A stretch of 64,000 nucleotides of DNA from Lachnospiraceae bacterium. GTDB taxonomy: Bacteria > Bacillota > Clostridia > Lachnospirales > Lachnospiraceae. The position numbers and the translations under genes are program-made. Positions 25,305-33,729 of this stretch are shown one piece after another. How positions within the stretch are numbered: the stretch's first letter is position 1; each line of letters begins with the position of its first letter. The notes beneath the pieces are model-generated. The model searched no databases and had not been told where the DNA came from. It saw nothing but the letters and a program-made list of their open reading frames with translations. The stretch is from assembly GCA_030523275.1 (NCBI GenBank), contig JAUNIX010000006.1:1-64000 (forward strand), in the 5' to 3' direction.

Positions 25305-25339
25305 GCAAAATGAAATTGGAATTTATGGAGGACGCGTTT

Positions 25340-25939
25340 ATGAATAAAGGAATCATATATATACACGGAAAAGGTGGTAGTATAGAAGAGGCAGAGCATT
25401 ATAAATTACTTTTTAAGAACTATGATGTAATCGGTTTTGATTATGTATCACAGTCACCTTGGGATGCGAAAGATGAATTTTCAAACTTTTTTGATTCCAT
25501 ATGCAGAGACTATCAATCCGTGATGGTCATTGCAAACAGTATAGGTGCATTTTTTACCATGAATTCTCTGTTTGATAAAAGGATAGAGAAAGCTTTTTTT
25601 ATTTCTCCTATCGTGAATATGGAAATGTTGATTCAGGATATGATGATGTGGGTAGGTGTGACGGAAGAGGAACTCCGTGAAAAAGGAGAGATTGAAACAA
25701 CTTTTGGAGAGACTCTTTCCTGGAAATATCTCTGTTACGTAAGAGAACATCCTGTTGTATGGACAATTCCGACCCATATTTTATATGGAGAAAAAGATAA
25801 TTTAACATCCTATGAAACAATGTCTAAATTTGCAAATCAAAATAAAGCAACACTAACCGTTATGAAAAATGGCGAACATTGGTTTCACACAGAGGAACAG
25901 ATGAAATATCTTGATCATTGGATAGAGGAATTAGTTTAA
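25340..25939 (+). CDS. Alpha/beta hydrolase
   Basis: A 199-residue protein with the oxyanion stretch IIYIHGKGGS at the N-terminus, a nucleophile elbow of the form ANSIGAFF (Ser in N-S-I-G-A), the acid strand THILYGEKDNLT and the histidine in NGEHWFH. All members of the Ser-Asp-His triad can therefore be placed. GGAGG lies 8 nt before the ATG at 25340; the longer frame starts before the upstream hairpin. It is followed 16 nt later by a second hydrolase gene. Substrate unknown. Confidence 0.75.
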   Translation: MNKGIIYIHGKGGSIEEAEHYKLLFKNYDVIGFDYVSQSPWDAKDEFSNFFDSICRDYQSVMVIANSIGAFFTMNSLFDKRIEKAFFISPIVNMEMLIQDMMMWVGVTEEELREKGEIETTFGETLSWKYLCYVREHPVVWTIPTHILYGEKDNLTSYETMSKFANQNKATLTVMKNGEHWFHTEEQMKYLDHWIEELV

Positions 25940-25954
25940 AAAGAGGATAAGACA

Positions 25955-26758
25955 GTGAAAGAAAATACAATAATAAGTAATTCTGGAAGGGTTTATTATT
26001 GGATATCAGATAATTTTGATTATGATAAATCAACTTTGTTTTTTTTACATGGATTGACGGGGAATCATTCTATGTTTTATGAACAGACAAAGTATTTCTT
26101 TGATAAATATAATCTTATTTTATGGGATGCCCCAGCACATGGAAAATCTAGACCGTTTACAAATTTTACATATGAGAAGGCTGCAAATATAATCAAACAA
26201 ATTTTCGATAAAAATAATATTTTATCGGCTGTTTTTGTTGGGCAGTCTATGGGTGGATTTATCACACAAGCTGTCATAAAAAGATTTCCAACAATTGTGA
26301 AAGCATTTATTGCAATTGACAGCACACCATACGGAAAGCATTATTATTCAAAATCTGATATTTTTTGGTTAAAACAAATTGAATGGATGTCTTATCTTTA
26401 TCCAGTGAGATTGCTGAAAAAGGCGATAGCAAAACAGGTGAGTGAAACGTCAAATACATATGACAATATGCTTAGTATGTTGTCTGAATATAATAAAAAA
26501 GAGTTATGCCACTTAATGGGAATCGGATATGCTGGTTTTTTAAGCGACAATTGTGATCTAGATATAAGATGTCCTGTATTGTTATTGATAGGCGAAAAAG
26601 ATAGAACTGGTAAGGTAAAATCATATAATAAAATGTGGGCGAAACAAACAGGATATGATTTGATTATCATAGAGAATGCTCGTCATAATTCAAATGTAGA
26701 TAATCCTACAATGGTCAATAATGAGATAGAAAAATTTATGAAAAAAATAGAATCTTAA
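25955..26758 (+). CDS. Alpha/beta hydrolase
   Basis: A 267-residue esterase or lactonase-like hydrolase. FFLHGLTGNHSMF gives the oxyanion hole, VGQSMGGFIT the nucleophile Ser, LLLIGEKDRTGK the acid and ENARHNSNVDNP the His. A GTG start at 25955 with AGAGG upstream is used. It is probably co-transcribed with the preceding hydrolase, but the two sequences are not close. Substrate unknown. Confidence 0.75.
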   Translation: MKENTIISNSGRVYYWISDNFDYDKSTLFFLHGLTGNHSMFYEQTKYFFDKYNLILWDAPAHGKSRPFTNFTYEKAANIIKQIFDKNNILSAVFVGQSMGGFITQAVIKRFPTIVKAFIAIDSTPYGKHYYSKSDIFWLKQIEWMSYLYPVRLLKKAIAKQVSETSNTYDNMLSMLSEYNKKELCHLMGIGYAGFLSDNCDLDIRCPVLLLIGEKDRTGKVKSYNKMWAKQTGYDLIIIENARHNSNVDNPTMVNNEIEKFMKKIES

Positions 26759-26817
26759 AATCTAGTTTATCAAAAAATATTAAGTAGGTAATTCAGAATG
26801 TAGATGGAGGATAAAGA

Positions 26818-27405
26818 ATGATTTTTCAGATAATTGCCATAGTTATTTTGATTGTTTTTTATGGTTGCTATTTTATAAAAATGCTCAGTCAGAAAAAGAA
26901 AGGGATACAAACTAACCAAATCGGAAAAGACAAGGTTGGATTTGTTAAATTTATCGAGGTAACGATGAATATTTCGGCTATTCTTGTCTTTATTGTAGGG
27001 CTTGTTAGTATTTTTCTCGGAACGAGTGATAACTCTATTCCGTTTCGAATTACGGGTGTGACTTTTAGTGTTATAGGGACAACCGTGTTCATTATTTCAG
27101 TTTTGACTATGCGTGATAGTTGGCGTGCTGGTGTACCTAAAACAGATAAAACAGAACTTGTAACAAACGGTATTTACCAAATGAGCCGTAATCCTGCTTT
27201 TTTAGGTTTTGATCTTCTATATATTGGCATACTGCTAATGTTTTTTAACTGGGTTTTGTGTATTGTGTCTGTTTTCGCCATACTTATGTACCATTTGCAA
27301 ATTGTCAATGTGGAGGAAGACTTTTTACTTACTACATTTGGAGAAGAGTATCTGAAATATAAGAAAAAGGTCTGTCGCTATATCGGTAGAAAAATGGATA
27401 AATGA
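26818..27405 (+). CDS. Isoprenylcysteine/phospholipid methyltransferase-like membrane protein
   Basis: A 195-residue membrane protein with about five hydrophobic segments. The C-terminal half has GIYQMSRNPAFLGFDLLYIG and the ending EEDFLLTTFGEEYLKYKKKVCRYIGR. These are the S-adenosylmethionine-binding motifs of the PEMT/ICMT family (RNP, and the E-E...FG..Y..Y pattern). GGAGG precedes the ATG. Bacterial members methylate lipids or unknown membrane substrates; which applies here is not known. Confidence 0.78.
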   Translation: MIFQIIAIVILIVFYGCYFIKMLSQKKKGIQTNQIGKDKVGFVKFIEVTMNISAILVFIVGLVSIFLGTSDNSIPFRITGVTFSVIGTTVFIISVLTMRDSWRAGVPKTDKTELVTNGIYQMSRNPAFLGFDLLYIGILLMFFNWVLCIVSVFAILMYHLQIVNVEEDFLLTTFGEEYLKYKKKVCRYIGRKMDK

Positions 27406-27422
27406 TAATTGGAGGTGATATT

Positions 27423-27700
27423 TTGGAATACAAAAAGGCAACAAAAGAAAATGCAGAGAAAATTTATCAATTAGTATCTATATCATGCAAAATTTAGAGG
27501 GTGAAATTGCCAAGCACTATAATACGGTCTATTTAGATGCCTCACTGCCAGCAAGCCATATGTATGAAATCAGAGGATATCAGACAGTAAAACACGAAAA
27601 ATGGAACGTTGAAAATGGAGTTATTTTAGTTTATGAAATTATGCAAAAGCAGTTAAACAGCAAATTAGGTCATGGGGAGGGTCTTAAAGATGAAAAATGA
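27423..27700 (+). pseudogene. GNAT acetyltransferase with internal deletion
   Basis: A TTG at 27423 with GGAGGTGA upstream opens a typical GNAT N-terminus (EYKKATKENAEKIYQLV), which stops after 24 codons. Another frame, 27485-27700, supplies a typical GNAT C-terminus (YNTVYLDASLPASHMYEIRG, then KHEKWNVENGVILVYEI). About 100 residues including the acetyl-CoA loop are missing. This is an internal deletion with frame change; no activity is expected. Confidence 0.7.
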
Positions 27701-28361
27701 GATGCAGTTTTTTATAAGAAAACGTGTTGATACTGAAAAATTGGAAGCATATGGATTCCAGAAAAATAATGGAGTATATTGTTATCAAACAAAGTTGCTC
27801 GATGGACAGTTTTTGATGGAAGTATCTATCAAAGATGGTGAAGTTCAAACGAAATTGACTGATGCTGAAAGCGATTGTGAGTACACACTTCATGTTATAG
27901 CTGACGCACAAGGCGAGTTTGTCACAGCAGTTCGTACGGCGTATGAAAATGTTCTTTTTGATATACGTGAGAAATGTTTCGTTGATGATGTATTTAAAAG
28001 CGACAGTGCAAAAGCAGTGATGGAGTATATCGCGAACAAATATGATACTCCTCTTGAATTTTTATGGAAAAAATTTCCTGATAATGCTGTGTATCGTAGA
28101 AAAGATAATCAAAAATGGTATGCAGCAATTTTGACTGTTGATAGAAATAAGATTGGACTTGATGGTAGCGGTAAAATAGAAATCATAGATTTAAAAATAG
28201 ATCCAACACAACTTGAGGAGACAATCGATCACAAAAGATATTTTCCAGGTTATCATATGAATAAGAAATACTGGTATACAATTTGTCTTGATGGTTCCGT
28301 TGGCAAAGAAGAACTATTGAAACGCATTGATATAAGTTACGAATTAGCAAAAAAGAAGTAA
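27690..28361 (+). CDS. MmcQ/YjbR-family DNA-binding protein
   Basis: A 223-residue protein whose C-terminal half fits the MmcQ/YjbR fold: VMEYIANKYDTPLEFLWKKFPDNAVYRRKDNQKWYA, with later FPGYHMNKKYWYTICLDGS and a closing helix LLKRIDISYELAKKK. The first 100 residues form an additional N-terminal domain common in longer members. The ATG at 27690 has GGGGAGG 9 nt upstream and overlaps the GNAT remnant. DNA binding is the family annotation and has little direct support. Confidence 0.72.
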   Translation: MKNEMQFFIRKRVDTEKLEAYGFQKNNGVYCYQTKLLDGQFLMEVSIKDGEVQTKLTDAESDCEYTLHVIADAQGEFVTAVRTAYENVLFDIREKCFVDDVFKSDSAKAVMEYIANKYDTPLEFLWKKFPDNAVYRRKDNQKWYAAILTVDRNKIGLDGSGKIEIIDLKIDPTQLEETIDHKRYFPGYHMNKKYWYTICLDGSVGKEELLKRIDISYELAKKK

Positions 28362-28450
28362 ATCTTTTTAGAAATCGTAAAACTGCCGACTATACATTGA
28401 CATTACAAAAATATGGTTTGGTAAAAGAATGACAAATGGGGGTTTTGAAA

Positions 28451-29071
28451 ATGAATGACAGGAAAGCCAAAATGCACACAGGAGAACTTTATTTTCCAGT
28501 TGGGAAAGAAATTACGAAAGAACAGAGAGTCTATCAGGATTTGTTGTACGAGTACAATCAGACTAAGCCATCAGAGGAAGAGAAAAGAACGGAACTTTTA
28601 AAAAAGATATTAGGTGATTGTGGTGAAGGCGTGTATATTGAAGCACCATTTTATGCTAATTTCGGTGGTCATCACTGTCATTTTGGCAAGCAAATATATG
28701 TAAACTACAATCTGACATGCGTGGATGATACTCATATTTATATTGGTGACTATACTATGATTGGTCCGAATGTGACCATTGCAACGGCAGGACACCCGAT
28801 TTTACCAGAGCTTCGACAAAAAGGACTTCAGTATAATATGCCTGTTCGTATTGGAAAAAATTGCTGGATTGGAGCAGGCGCTATCATTTTGCCAGGAGTA
28901 ACGATTGGTGATAATGTAGTGATTGGTGCGGGAAGTATTGTGACGAAAGATATTCCGTCAAATGTGATTGCGGTAGGAAACCCTTGTAGAATTATGCGAG
29001 AAGTGGGTGAGCATGATCGGAAGTATTATTTCAGGGACAGAGAAATCAATCATGATGAGTGGAAAGATTGA
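28451..29071 (+). CDS. Sugar O-acetyltransferase (maltose/galactoside acetyltransferase family)
   Basis: A 206-residue left-handed beta-helix enzyme that should transfer acetyl from acetyl-CoA to a sugar hydroxyl. It has the N-terminal helical Mac domain (MHTGELYFPVGKEI...), hexapeptide repeats (IGDYTMIGPNVTIATAGHP with the catalytic His) and the C-terminal VIGAGSIVTKDIPSNVIAVGNP. The ATG at 28451 is preferred over 28436. The family detoxifies non-metabolised sugars. A strong terminator follows. Confidence 0.85.
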   Translation: MNDRKAKMHTGELYFPVGKEITKEQRVYQDLLYEYNQTKPSEEEKRTELLKKILGDCGEGVYIEAPFYANFGGHHCHFGKQIYVNYNLTCVDDTHIYIGDYTMIGPNVTIATAGHPILPELRQKGLQYNMPVRIGKNCWIGAGAIILPGVTIGDNVVIGAGSIVTKDIPSNVIAVGNPCRIMREVGEHDRKYYFRDREINHDEWKD

Positions 29072-29097
29072 TTATGTTTGCAGATATAATATATAGT

Positions 29098-29140
29098 AAA
29101 CATGCACTTGATTTTAAAAGAATCAAGTGCATGTTTCGTT
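29098..29140 (+). terminator. Terminator after the acetyltransferase gene
   Basis: AAACATGCACTTGATT pairs perfectly with AATCAAGTGCATGTTT around a short loop, followed by CGTTT. It may also serve the convergent prfH/rtcB transcript. Confidence 0.7.
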
Positions 29141-29178
29141 TATCTACAGACATGAGGTGAGCACAAATGCATCCGGTT

Positions 29179-29769
29179 TTATACTTTTCGTTTAAATTTC
29201 ATACCTTCGTATATTCGAACAGGATTTCCCCGAACCAGACGAGTATGCTCCATCCAGGCAGTTTGCAATTGTTGGTTATCATTCGTTTCTTTTTGTTGTT
29301 TTAGCAGAGCATCCAGTTTTTTTAACGCATCTTTTTTGTTGAGAAACTGGCTTCTTTCTGCTGTAGAAGTAATCGTAATTCCTGTTGGAAGATGGATAAG
29401 ACGAACACCAGTTTCTACCTTGTTTACATTTTGCCCACCTTTTCCTCCACAATGAAAATATTCAAATTTTAGTTTCTGATCTGTGCAAATTTCTTTTGAT
29501 TCAGGCAAAATACTGACATTCACAAACCAGTTTTTTCGTTTGTGATTAGGGCGGTAAGGGCTTTTACAAATCCACAGAATACTCCCTTCCAGATGAGATA
29601 AATCATAAGATGTTTCAAATTGTATGGAAGTATAGCCTTTATATTTACGTGCAGGATGACTTGATAGTAATTTTATATCTGGATATTCTTGTTTTAAAGA
29701 ATCATAAAGCTTACTGACAGCTAATTCGCACTCTGCAGGTCCTTGCCCAGAACTTAACTGTATTATCAT
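29179..29769 (-). CDS. prfH: Peptide chain release factor homologue PrfH
   Basis: A 196-residue class I release factor-like protein lacking the codon-recognition domain. The catalytic loop reads CGGKGGQNVNKVETGVRL, with the GGQ that triggers peptidyl-tRNA hydrolysis, followed by the usual ITSTAERSQFLNKKDAL region. It acts on ribosomes. The rtcB gene lies immediately upstream, and this pair is known as a module in which PrfH frees ribosomes damaged in the decoding centre and RtcB reseals the cut 16S rRNA. The ATG at 29769 has AAGGAG nearby. Confidence 0.88.
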   Translation of the reverse strand: MIIQLSSGQGPAECELAVSKLYDSLKQEYPDIKLLSSHPARKYKGYTSIQFETSYDLSHLEGSILWICKSPYRPNHKRKNWFVNVSILPESKEICTDQKLKFEYFHCGGKGGQNVNKVETGVRLIHLPTGITITSTAERSQFLNKKDALKKLDALLKQQKETNDNQQLQTAWMEHTRLVRGNPVRIYEGMKFKRKV

Positions 29770-29834
29770 AAATAAAATCTCCTTTTTTGTGTATATATCA
29801 AATAACTAATGTTATATTTAAAATAGTAGAAACT

Positions 29835-30968
29835 CTAATGTTTACTACCCGCCTTAAAATTATAGATTGGACGAATGACTTTTTCGATTTTCACAGTATT
29901 CGATATGGCATCTGCAATTTCATTCAGTTCTCGATAGGCAAAAGGAGCTTCATCTAACGTATCTTTTCGGATACAAGAACTATAAATGCCTTTCATTTCT
30001 GATTTAAAATGAGACAGAGTGTAACAAGATTTTACGTCCTCTCGTTTTAAAACGCGTCCAGAACCATGAGGAGCAGAATAATTCCAATCTTCATTTCCTT
30101 TGCCTGTTCCAAGAATAATTCCATCATGCATATTGATAGGAATGATTACTCTTTCATTCTTTTTGGCAGAAATCGCTCCTTTTCGAAGAATTTTTACATT
30201 CGAGTTTGTCTCCACATAATTGTGCTGACAAGAATAAGAGTCGAGCACTTTCCATTTCATTCTTTTGACTAATTCATTCAAAATCGCATCTCTGTTTAAA
30301 GAAGCAAAGTTTTGTACAATTTCAATATCATGGAGGTATTGAGACATAAGTTCTCCTTCCAAGTAGGTGAGTTCATAAGGAATTTTAAGATTTTGGTTTT
30401 TTAAAGTCTGTTGTCCGGCAGATAGATAGTATTCTGCCACTTCCTTTCCCAGATTCCTACTCCCAGAGTGAATGACAACATAAAGATTGCCTTCTTCATC
30501 TTGATCAATTTCAATAAAGTGATTACCCCCTCCTAGAGTTCCAAGACTTAATAAGGCATGTTTTTCTCTAATGCTTTTATAGCAATGAAGCTTTGATAAG
30601 TCTATTTGTTTTTGAATATGATGAGGTTTTTTGCGAATATAAAATCCGGATGGAACATGATCACGTATGATTGCGTCTAATTTTTGAAATTCGATTTTCC
30701 TCTGTTTTATTTTTGCAATGGTGATACCACAACCGATATCAATGCCAACGATGTTTGGAAGAACTCGCGAGCCAAATGTGGCAGTAAAGCCAATCGGACC
30801 AACTTTTCCTGGATGGACATCTGGCATAATGCGTATTTGAGAATCAGAAAAAGCAATATTGTCACATAACATCTGTATTTGTGCTGCTGCATAATCATCG
30901 AGCATTGTTTTTGTATTTGTTGTTGTAAATATTTTTGCAGAAGTATAGACTCCGTTTATGATTTTCAT
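29835..30968 (-). CDS. rtcB: RNA ligase RtcB (RtcB2 type, PrfH partner)
   Basis: A 377-residue GTP- and Mn-dependent ligase joining 3'-phosphate (or 2',3'-cyclic phosphate) and 5'-OH RNA ends. Metal and guanylate motifs are intact: MPDVHPGKVGPIGF, GIDIGCG, GGGNHFIEI, VIHSGSRNLG and the late APHGSGRVLKR that includes the guanylylated His region. The ATG at 30968 follows AAAGGA; a longer frame from 31049 adds an unlike hydrophobic lead. It precedes prfH by 65 nt, which marks it as the 16S rRNA repair form rather than a general tRNA ligase. Confidence 0.9.
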   Translation of the reverse strand: MKIINGVYTSAKIFTTTNTKTMLDDYAAAQIQMLCDNIAFSDSQIRIMPDVHPGKVGPIGFTATFGSRVLPNIVGIDIGCGITIAKIKQRKIEFQKLDAIIRDHVPSGFYIRKKPHHIQKQIDLSKLHCYKSIREKHALLSLGTLGGGNHFIEIDQDEEGNLYVVIHSGSRNLGKEVAEYYLSAGQQTLKNQNLKIPYELTYLEGELMSQYLHDIEIVQNFASLNRDAILNELVKRMKWKVLDSYSCQHNYVETNSNVKILRKGAISAKKNERVIIPINMHDGIILGTGKGNEDWNYSAPHGSGRVLKREDVKSCYTLSHFKSEMKGIYSSCIRKDTLDEAPFAYRELNEIADAISNTVKIEKVIRPIYNFKAGSKH

Positions 30969-31115
30969 ATAGTATCCTTTCTTGAAAAAATACTTTTTTG
31001 TTTCCATTAAATGCAACGCAATTTCCATGAAATAAAAAAAGTACCTCATGAAAATAGAGATACCAGTTATCCTGCCAAAGCAGATACAAAACGGATCATA
31101 TGATAAAGAATTGCC

Positions 31116-31190
31116 CTAAAACCGAGACAGGACAACCAGTTCTCTATAAGTTTCTGTGTCATTGATGAAAAATACAATATTCTGTCGCAT
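31116..31190 (-). CDS. Short ORF in the rtcB leader (24 aa)
   Basis: On the minus strand a strong AGGAGG precedes an ATG at 31190 opening 24 codons (MRQNIVFFINDTETYRELVV and four more) to a TAG. It lies inside the nearly 300-nt leader of rtcB. The same frame then runs open through to rtcB, interrupted only by this TAG. A perfect 12-bp palindrome TGCCTATAGGCA (31206-31217) lies before its ribosome site. It may be a regulatory leader peptide or a remnant of a lost gene. Confidence 0.4.
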   Translation of the reverse strand: MRQNIVFFINDTETYRELVVLSRF

Positions 31191-31270
31191 GATTGTCCTC
31201 CTTTCTGCCTATAGGCAAATGAAATAAATAATGATAGATTCATAAGTGATTATTTTCACTATCGTATAAC

Positions 31271-31299
31271 AGTATAATGGGTGAGTTTTCTTATGTCAA
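31271..31299 (-). promoter_or_regulatory. Promoter of the rtcB-prfH operon
   Basis: On the minus strand TTGACA (31299-31294) and TATACT (31276-31271) are 17 bp apart, near consensus. It is divergent from the padR promoter, whose -35 starts 19 nt away. Confidence 0.7.
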
Positions 31300-31317
31300 T
31301 ACATCTGGCGCATTATC

Positions 31318-31373
31318 TTGACAGCAAAAGATATTTGTAATACTATATACTTAGTAATACTAAGTATATAGTA
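31318..31373 (+). promoter_or_regulatory. padR promoter with 33-bp perfect palindrome
   Basis: TTGACA (31318-31323) and TACTAT (31341-31346) are 17 bp apart. From 31341 to 31373 runs a perfect palindrome: TACTATATACTTAGTA, one central A, and its complement. It covers the -10 box and the transcription start. The following gene encodes a PadR repressor, so this is almost surely its own operator. Confidence 0.8.
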
Positions 31374-31387
31374 TGGAGGTGATTGCA

Positions 31388-31735
31388 CTGAACAATAAGT
31401 ATGAAAGCCAGATGAAAAAAGGACTTTTGGACATGTTGGTATTGAAATTATTAGAAAAAGAAGAGAAATACGGATATCAGATTATTAGTGAACTCCGAGA
31501 GAAAAGCGATGGAAGATTCTCTTTGAAAGAAGGTACCTTATATCCAATCCTGTATCGTTTGGAGGATAATGAACTAATTAAAAGCAAATGGAGCGAAGTA
31601 GTGGGGAAGAAAGTGCCCAGAAAATATTATGTCATTACAGAAAAAGGAAAAAAGCAAGTAAAGGAACTGGAAATACTATGGAAAGATATTTATAACAGTG
31701 CAACAAAGATTATGGAGGGTAACAAAAATGAGTGA
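31388..31735 (+). CDS. PadR-family transcriptional regulator
   Basis: A winged-helix repressor of about 115 residues: QMKKGLLDMLVLKLLEKEEKYGYQIISEL, then GTLYPILYRLEDNELIKSKW and the wing PRKYYVITEKGKKQ. The start is uncertain: CTG at 31388 is well placed after GGAGG (31375-31379), while an in-frame ATG at 31373 lies before that ribosome site and at the end of the palindrome. It heads an operon with a membrane protein of the DUF1700-like type, the common arrangement for PadR systems that sense envelope stress or antimicrobials. Confidence 0.82.
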   Translation: MNNKYESQMKKGLLDMLVLKLLEKEEKYGYQIISELREKSDGRFSLKEGTLYPILYRLEDNELIKSKWSEVVGKKVPRKYYVITEKGKKQVKELEILWKDIYNSATKIMEGNKNE

Positions 31736-32372
31736 AAAATATGTACGTCAAATCGTTAAGAAATTAAAATGTTCAAAAAGCAAGCGAGCAGAAATCCAAA
31801 AACAGCTTATGTCTGATATTATGATAAAAATGGAAGATGGCATGAGTATAGAAAATATTATTGAAGATATGGGAAATCCGAAAGAGATTGCAACAGAGTT
31901 TAACGATAGCTTTTCAGATGCTGAAAGAAAAACATATCGAAAAGAAAAATGGAGAAAGCGCCTTATAATCATTGGAGTTGTACTATTTATTTTGGCTTTT
32001 CTTATTTATTGGTTCCTTCCAAAATCAACGGACTTGGAAAACAGCAAAATATTTGATAAAGAAAAGGTACAGGAGAAAGCAGAATTAGTGGTGCAACTTT
32101 TGGATGAAGAAGATTATGATAGCTTGAAAAAAGAATCTTCTGAAAAAATGCAATCTATGCTCAGTAAATCATTTATAGATAAGGCAAAAAGTAATTTTGG
32201 TACAGACTGGGGTGCATTTCAGAGATTTGGAAATATTTATCTAGTAGAAGTAAATCAATTTGGCAAACGAAATGCTGTAGTACAGGTGAATGCTTCCTAT
32301 GAAAATGCCAGCGTTACCTACACAATTACATTTGACAAAAATATGAAACTGTCAGGACTTTGGATGAAATAG
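31728..32372 (+). CDS. Membrane protein with N-terminal DUF1700-like and C-terminal DUF3887-like domains
   Basis: A 214-residue protein. Residues 1-70 form a helical cytoplasmic region (VRQIVKKLKCSKSKRAEIQKQL and IIEDMGNPKEIATEFN) like PadR-associated DUF1700 proteins. One membrane segment follows near residues 82-100. The outer part (KAELVVQLLDEEDYDSLKK to the end) resembles DUF3887, a small fold that ends in a VTYTITFDKNMKLSG strand pair. GGAGGG precedes the ATG, and it overlaps padR by 8 nt. It may relay surface stress to the regulator; that is inference. Confidence 0.72.
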   Translation: MSEKYVRQIVKKLKCSKSKRAEIQKQLMSDIMIKMEDGMSIENIIEDMGNPKEIATEFNDSFSDAERKTYRKEKWRKRLIIIGVVLFILAFLIYWFLPKSTDLENSKIFDKEKVQEKAELVVQLLDEEDYDSLKKESSEKMQSMLSKSFIDKAKSNFGTDWGAFQRFGNIYLVEVNQFGKRNAVVQVNASYENASVTYTITFDKNMKLSGLWMK

Positions 32373-32383
32373 GGGAATGATGT

Positions 32384-32701
32384 ATGATATTAGCTTTTTT
32401 AATTTGGAGTGTGGTTTCATTACTATTTTTAGGCATTGGTATTTCTGGATGGAGATCGAAAAAAGCAGTCGGATTCTTTTCCTTTCTAAAACCACCAATG
32501 GTCACAGATGTTGAGAAATATAATCATTCGGTTTCGATACTTTGGATCATTGCCGCTATTATACTCGAACTGCTTGGAATACCATTACTATTTTTGAAAC
32601 AAAATTCACCACTGTTTATTCTCTTGATATTTGGCGTGGTTGTGTTGATGATTGGGATGATGATCGTGTATATTAAAATTGAAACAAAATACAAAAAATA
32701 G
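32384..32701 (+). CDS. Small membrane protein of the padR operon, function unknown
   Basis: A 105-residue protein with three hydrophobic segments (residues about 1-22, 50-70 and 76-96). A cytoplasmic loop FFSFLKPPMVTDVEKYNHS separates the first two. It follows the preceding gene by 11 nt and is likely co-transcribed. I do not recognise a named family. Confidence 0.65.
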   Translation: MILAFLIWSVVSLLFLGIGISGWRSKKAVGFFSFLKPPMVTDVEKYNHSVSILWIIAAIILELLGIPLLFLKQNSPLFILLIFGVVVLMIGMMIVYIKIETKYKK

Positions 32702-32727
32702 ATAAATCGGAATTTATGGAGGAAATT

Positions 32728-33201
32728 ATGGACTATATAATCAGGAAAATATCAGAGAAAGAATATAGCTTACTTGAAGATTTTCTGTATGAGGCTATTT
32801 TTGTGCCAGAAGGAATGCCTGCGCCTTCCAAATCAATTATCAATCAACCAGAATTGCAGGTATACATATCCGACTTTGGGAAGAAAAAGGACGATATAGG
32901 ATTGCTTGCAGAAGTGAGTGAAAAAGTTGTTGGTGCCGTTTGGGTACGCATTATGAACGATTACGGACATATTGATGACGACACTCCCTCCTTTGCCATT
33001 TCCTTGTATAAGGATTATCGTGGCTTGGGGATAGGTACTGCTTTAATGAAACAAATGCTCTGTATTCTAAAAGATAGAGGATATAAACAAGCGTCACTTT
33101 CAGTTCAAAAATCAAATTATGCTGTAAAAATGTATCTAAAAATAGGCTTTAAAATTGTGGATGAGAACGAGGAAGAATATATTATGCTTTGTTGTTTGTA
33201 A
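32728..33201 (+). CDS. GNAT-family N-acetyltransferase
   Basis: A 157-residue acetyltransferase. The acetyl-CoA loop appears as DYRGLGIGTALMKQML near residues 93-108, preceded by PSFAISLYK. The end shows SLSVQKSNYAVKMYLKIGFKIV, the normal final helix-strand. GGAGG lies before the ATG at 32728. Acceptor unknown; it may be the last gene of the padR operon or separate. Confidence 0.78.
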   Translation: MDYIIRKISEKEYSLLEDFLYEAIFVPEGMPAPSKSIINQPELQVYISDFGKKKDDIGLLAEVSEKVVGAVWVRIMNDYGHIDDDTPSFAISLYKDYRGLGIGTALMKQMLCILKDRGYKQASLSVQKSNYAVKMYLKIGFKIVDENEEEYIMLCCL

Positions 33202-33253
33202 AAACACAAATTCCAGTTTGCAAAAATAAATATAAATGGATGGAGAAAAAGTC

Positions 33254-33697
33254 ATGGAAAAACCATTAAAATTTAAACAGATTATTATGCCAAATGATAA
33301 TTTAGAAAATCGTTATTGTAATTATCAAAACAAATTGAAACCGAGAATGAATTTTGAACCTGTAACTTTAAAACCGTTGTTTTTGAAACATCAAAAAAGT
33401 ATTATAGAAACAACAGTTCAAGAATGTGAAAAGTATTTGGATGACGAAGCATGGATGGAGGAAGATGTTTTTCCTTATATACAGGACTTAACTGGTGAAT
33501 GGTATTTGGGAAGTATCTATATGTGGGAAGAGAAGGGAAAAATTCGAATAGGTGTGTCTGCCCACTTTTTAGGATATTATCCAGCAGGATGTGCGAGAGA
33601 AGAAATAGATGATTACTTGGAAATGGAAGCTTGGTTTGATTACGATCAAATACAAGATCAATTTATTTTTGATTGTTTTGATACAGCCTCAATTTAA
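33254..33697 (+). CDS. Hypothetical protein, acidic
   Basis: A 147-residue soluble protein rich in Asp, Glu, Tyr and Trp, with stretches DDEAWMEEDVFPYIQDLTGEW and GVSAHFLGYYPAGCAREEID. No signal peptide or membrane segment. GGAG lies 8 nt before the ATG at 33254. I do not recognise the family. Its acidic, single-gene character and the SUKH gene nearby are compatible with an immunity protein, which is speculation. Confidence 0.55.
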   Translation: MEKPLKFKQIIMPNDNLENRYCNYQNKLKPRMNFEPVTLKPLFLKHQKSIIETTVQECEKYLDDEAWMEEDVFPYIQDLTGEWYLGSIYMWEEKGKIRIGVSAHFLGYYPAGCAREEIDDYLEMEAWFDYDQIQDQFIFDCFDTASI

Positions 33698-33729
33698 TAG
33701 GATTATTATATATTTTTTAACATTTTTAG

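Noticed and set aside
30969-31049. Extended RtcB start at 31049
   Set aside because: The extra residues are hydrophobic and unlike RtcB N-termini, while AAAGGA precedes the normal start at 30968; the open frame is still reported as a finding.
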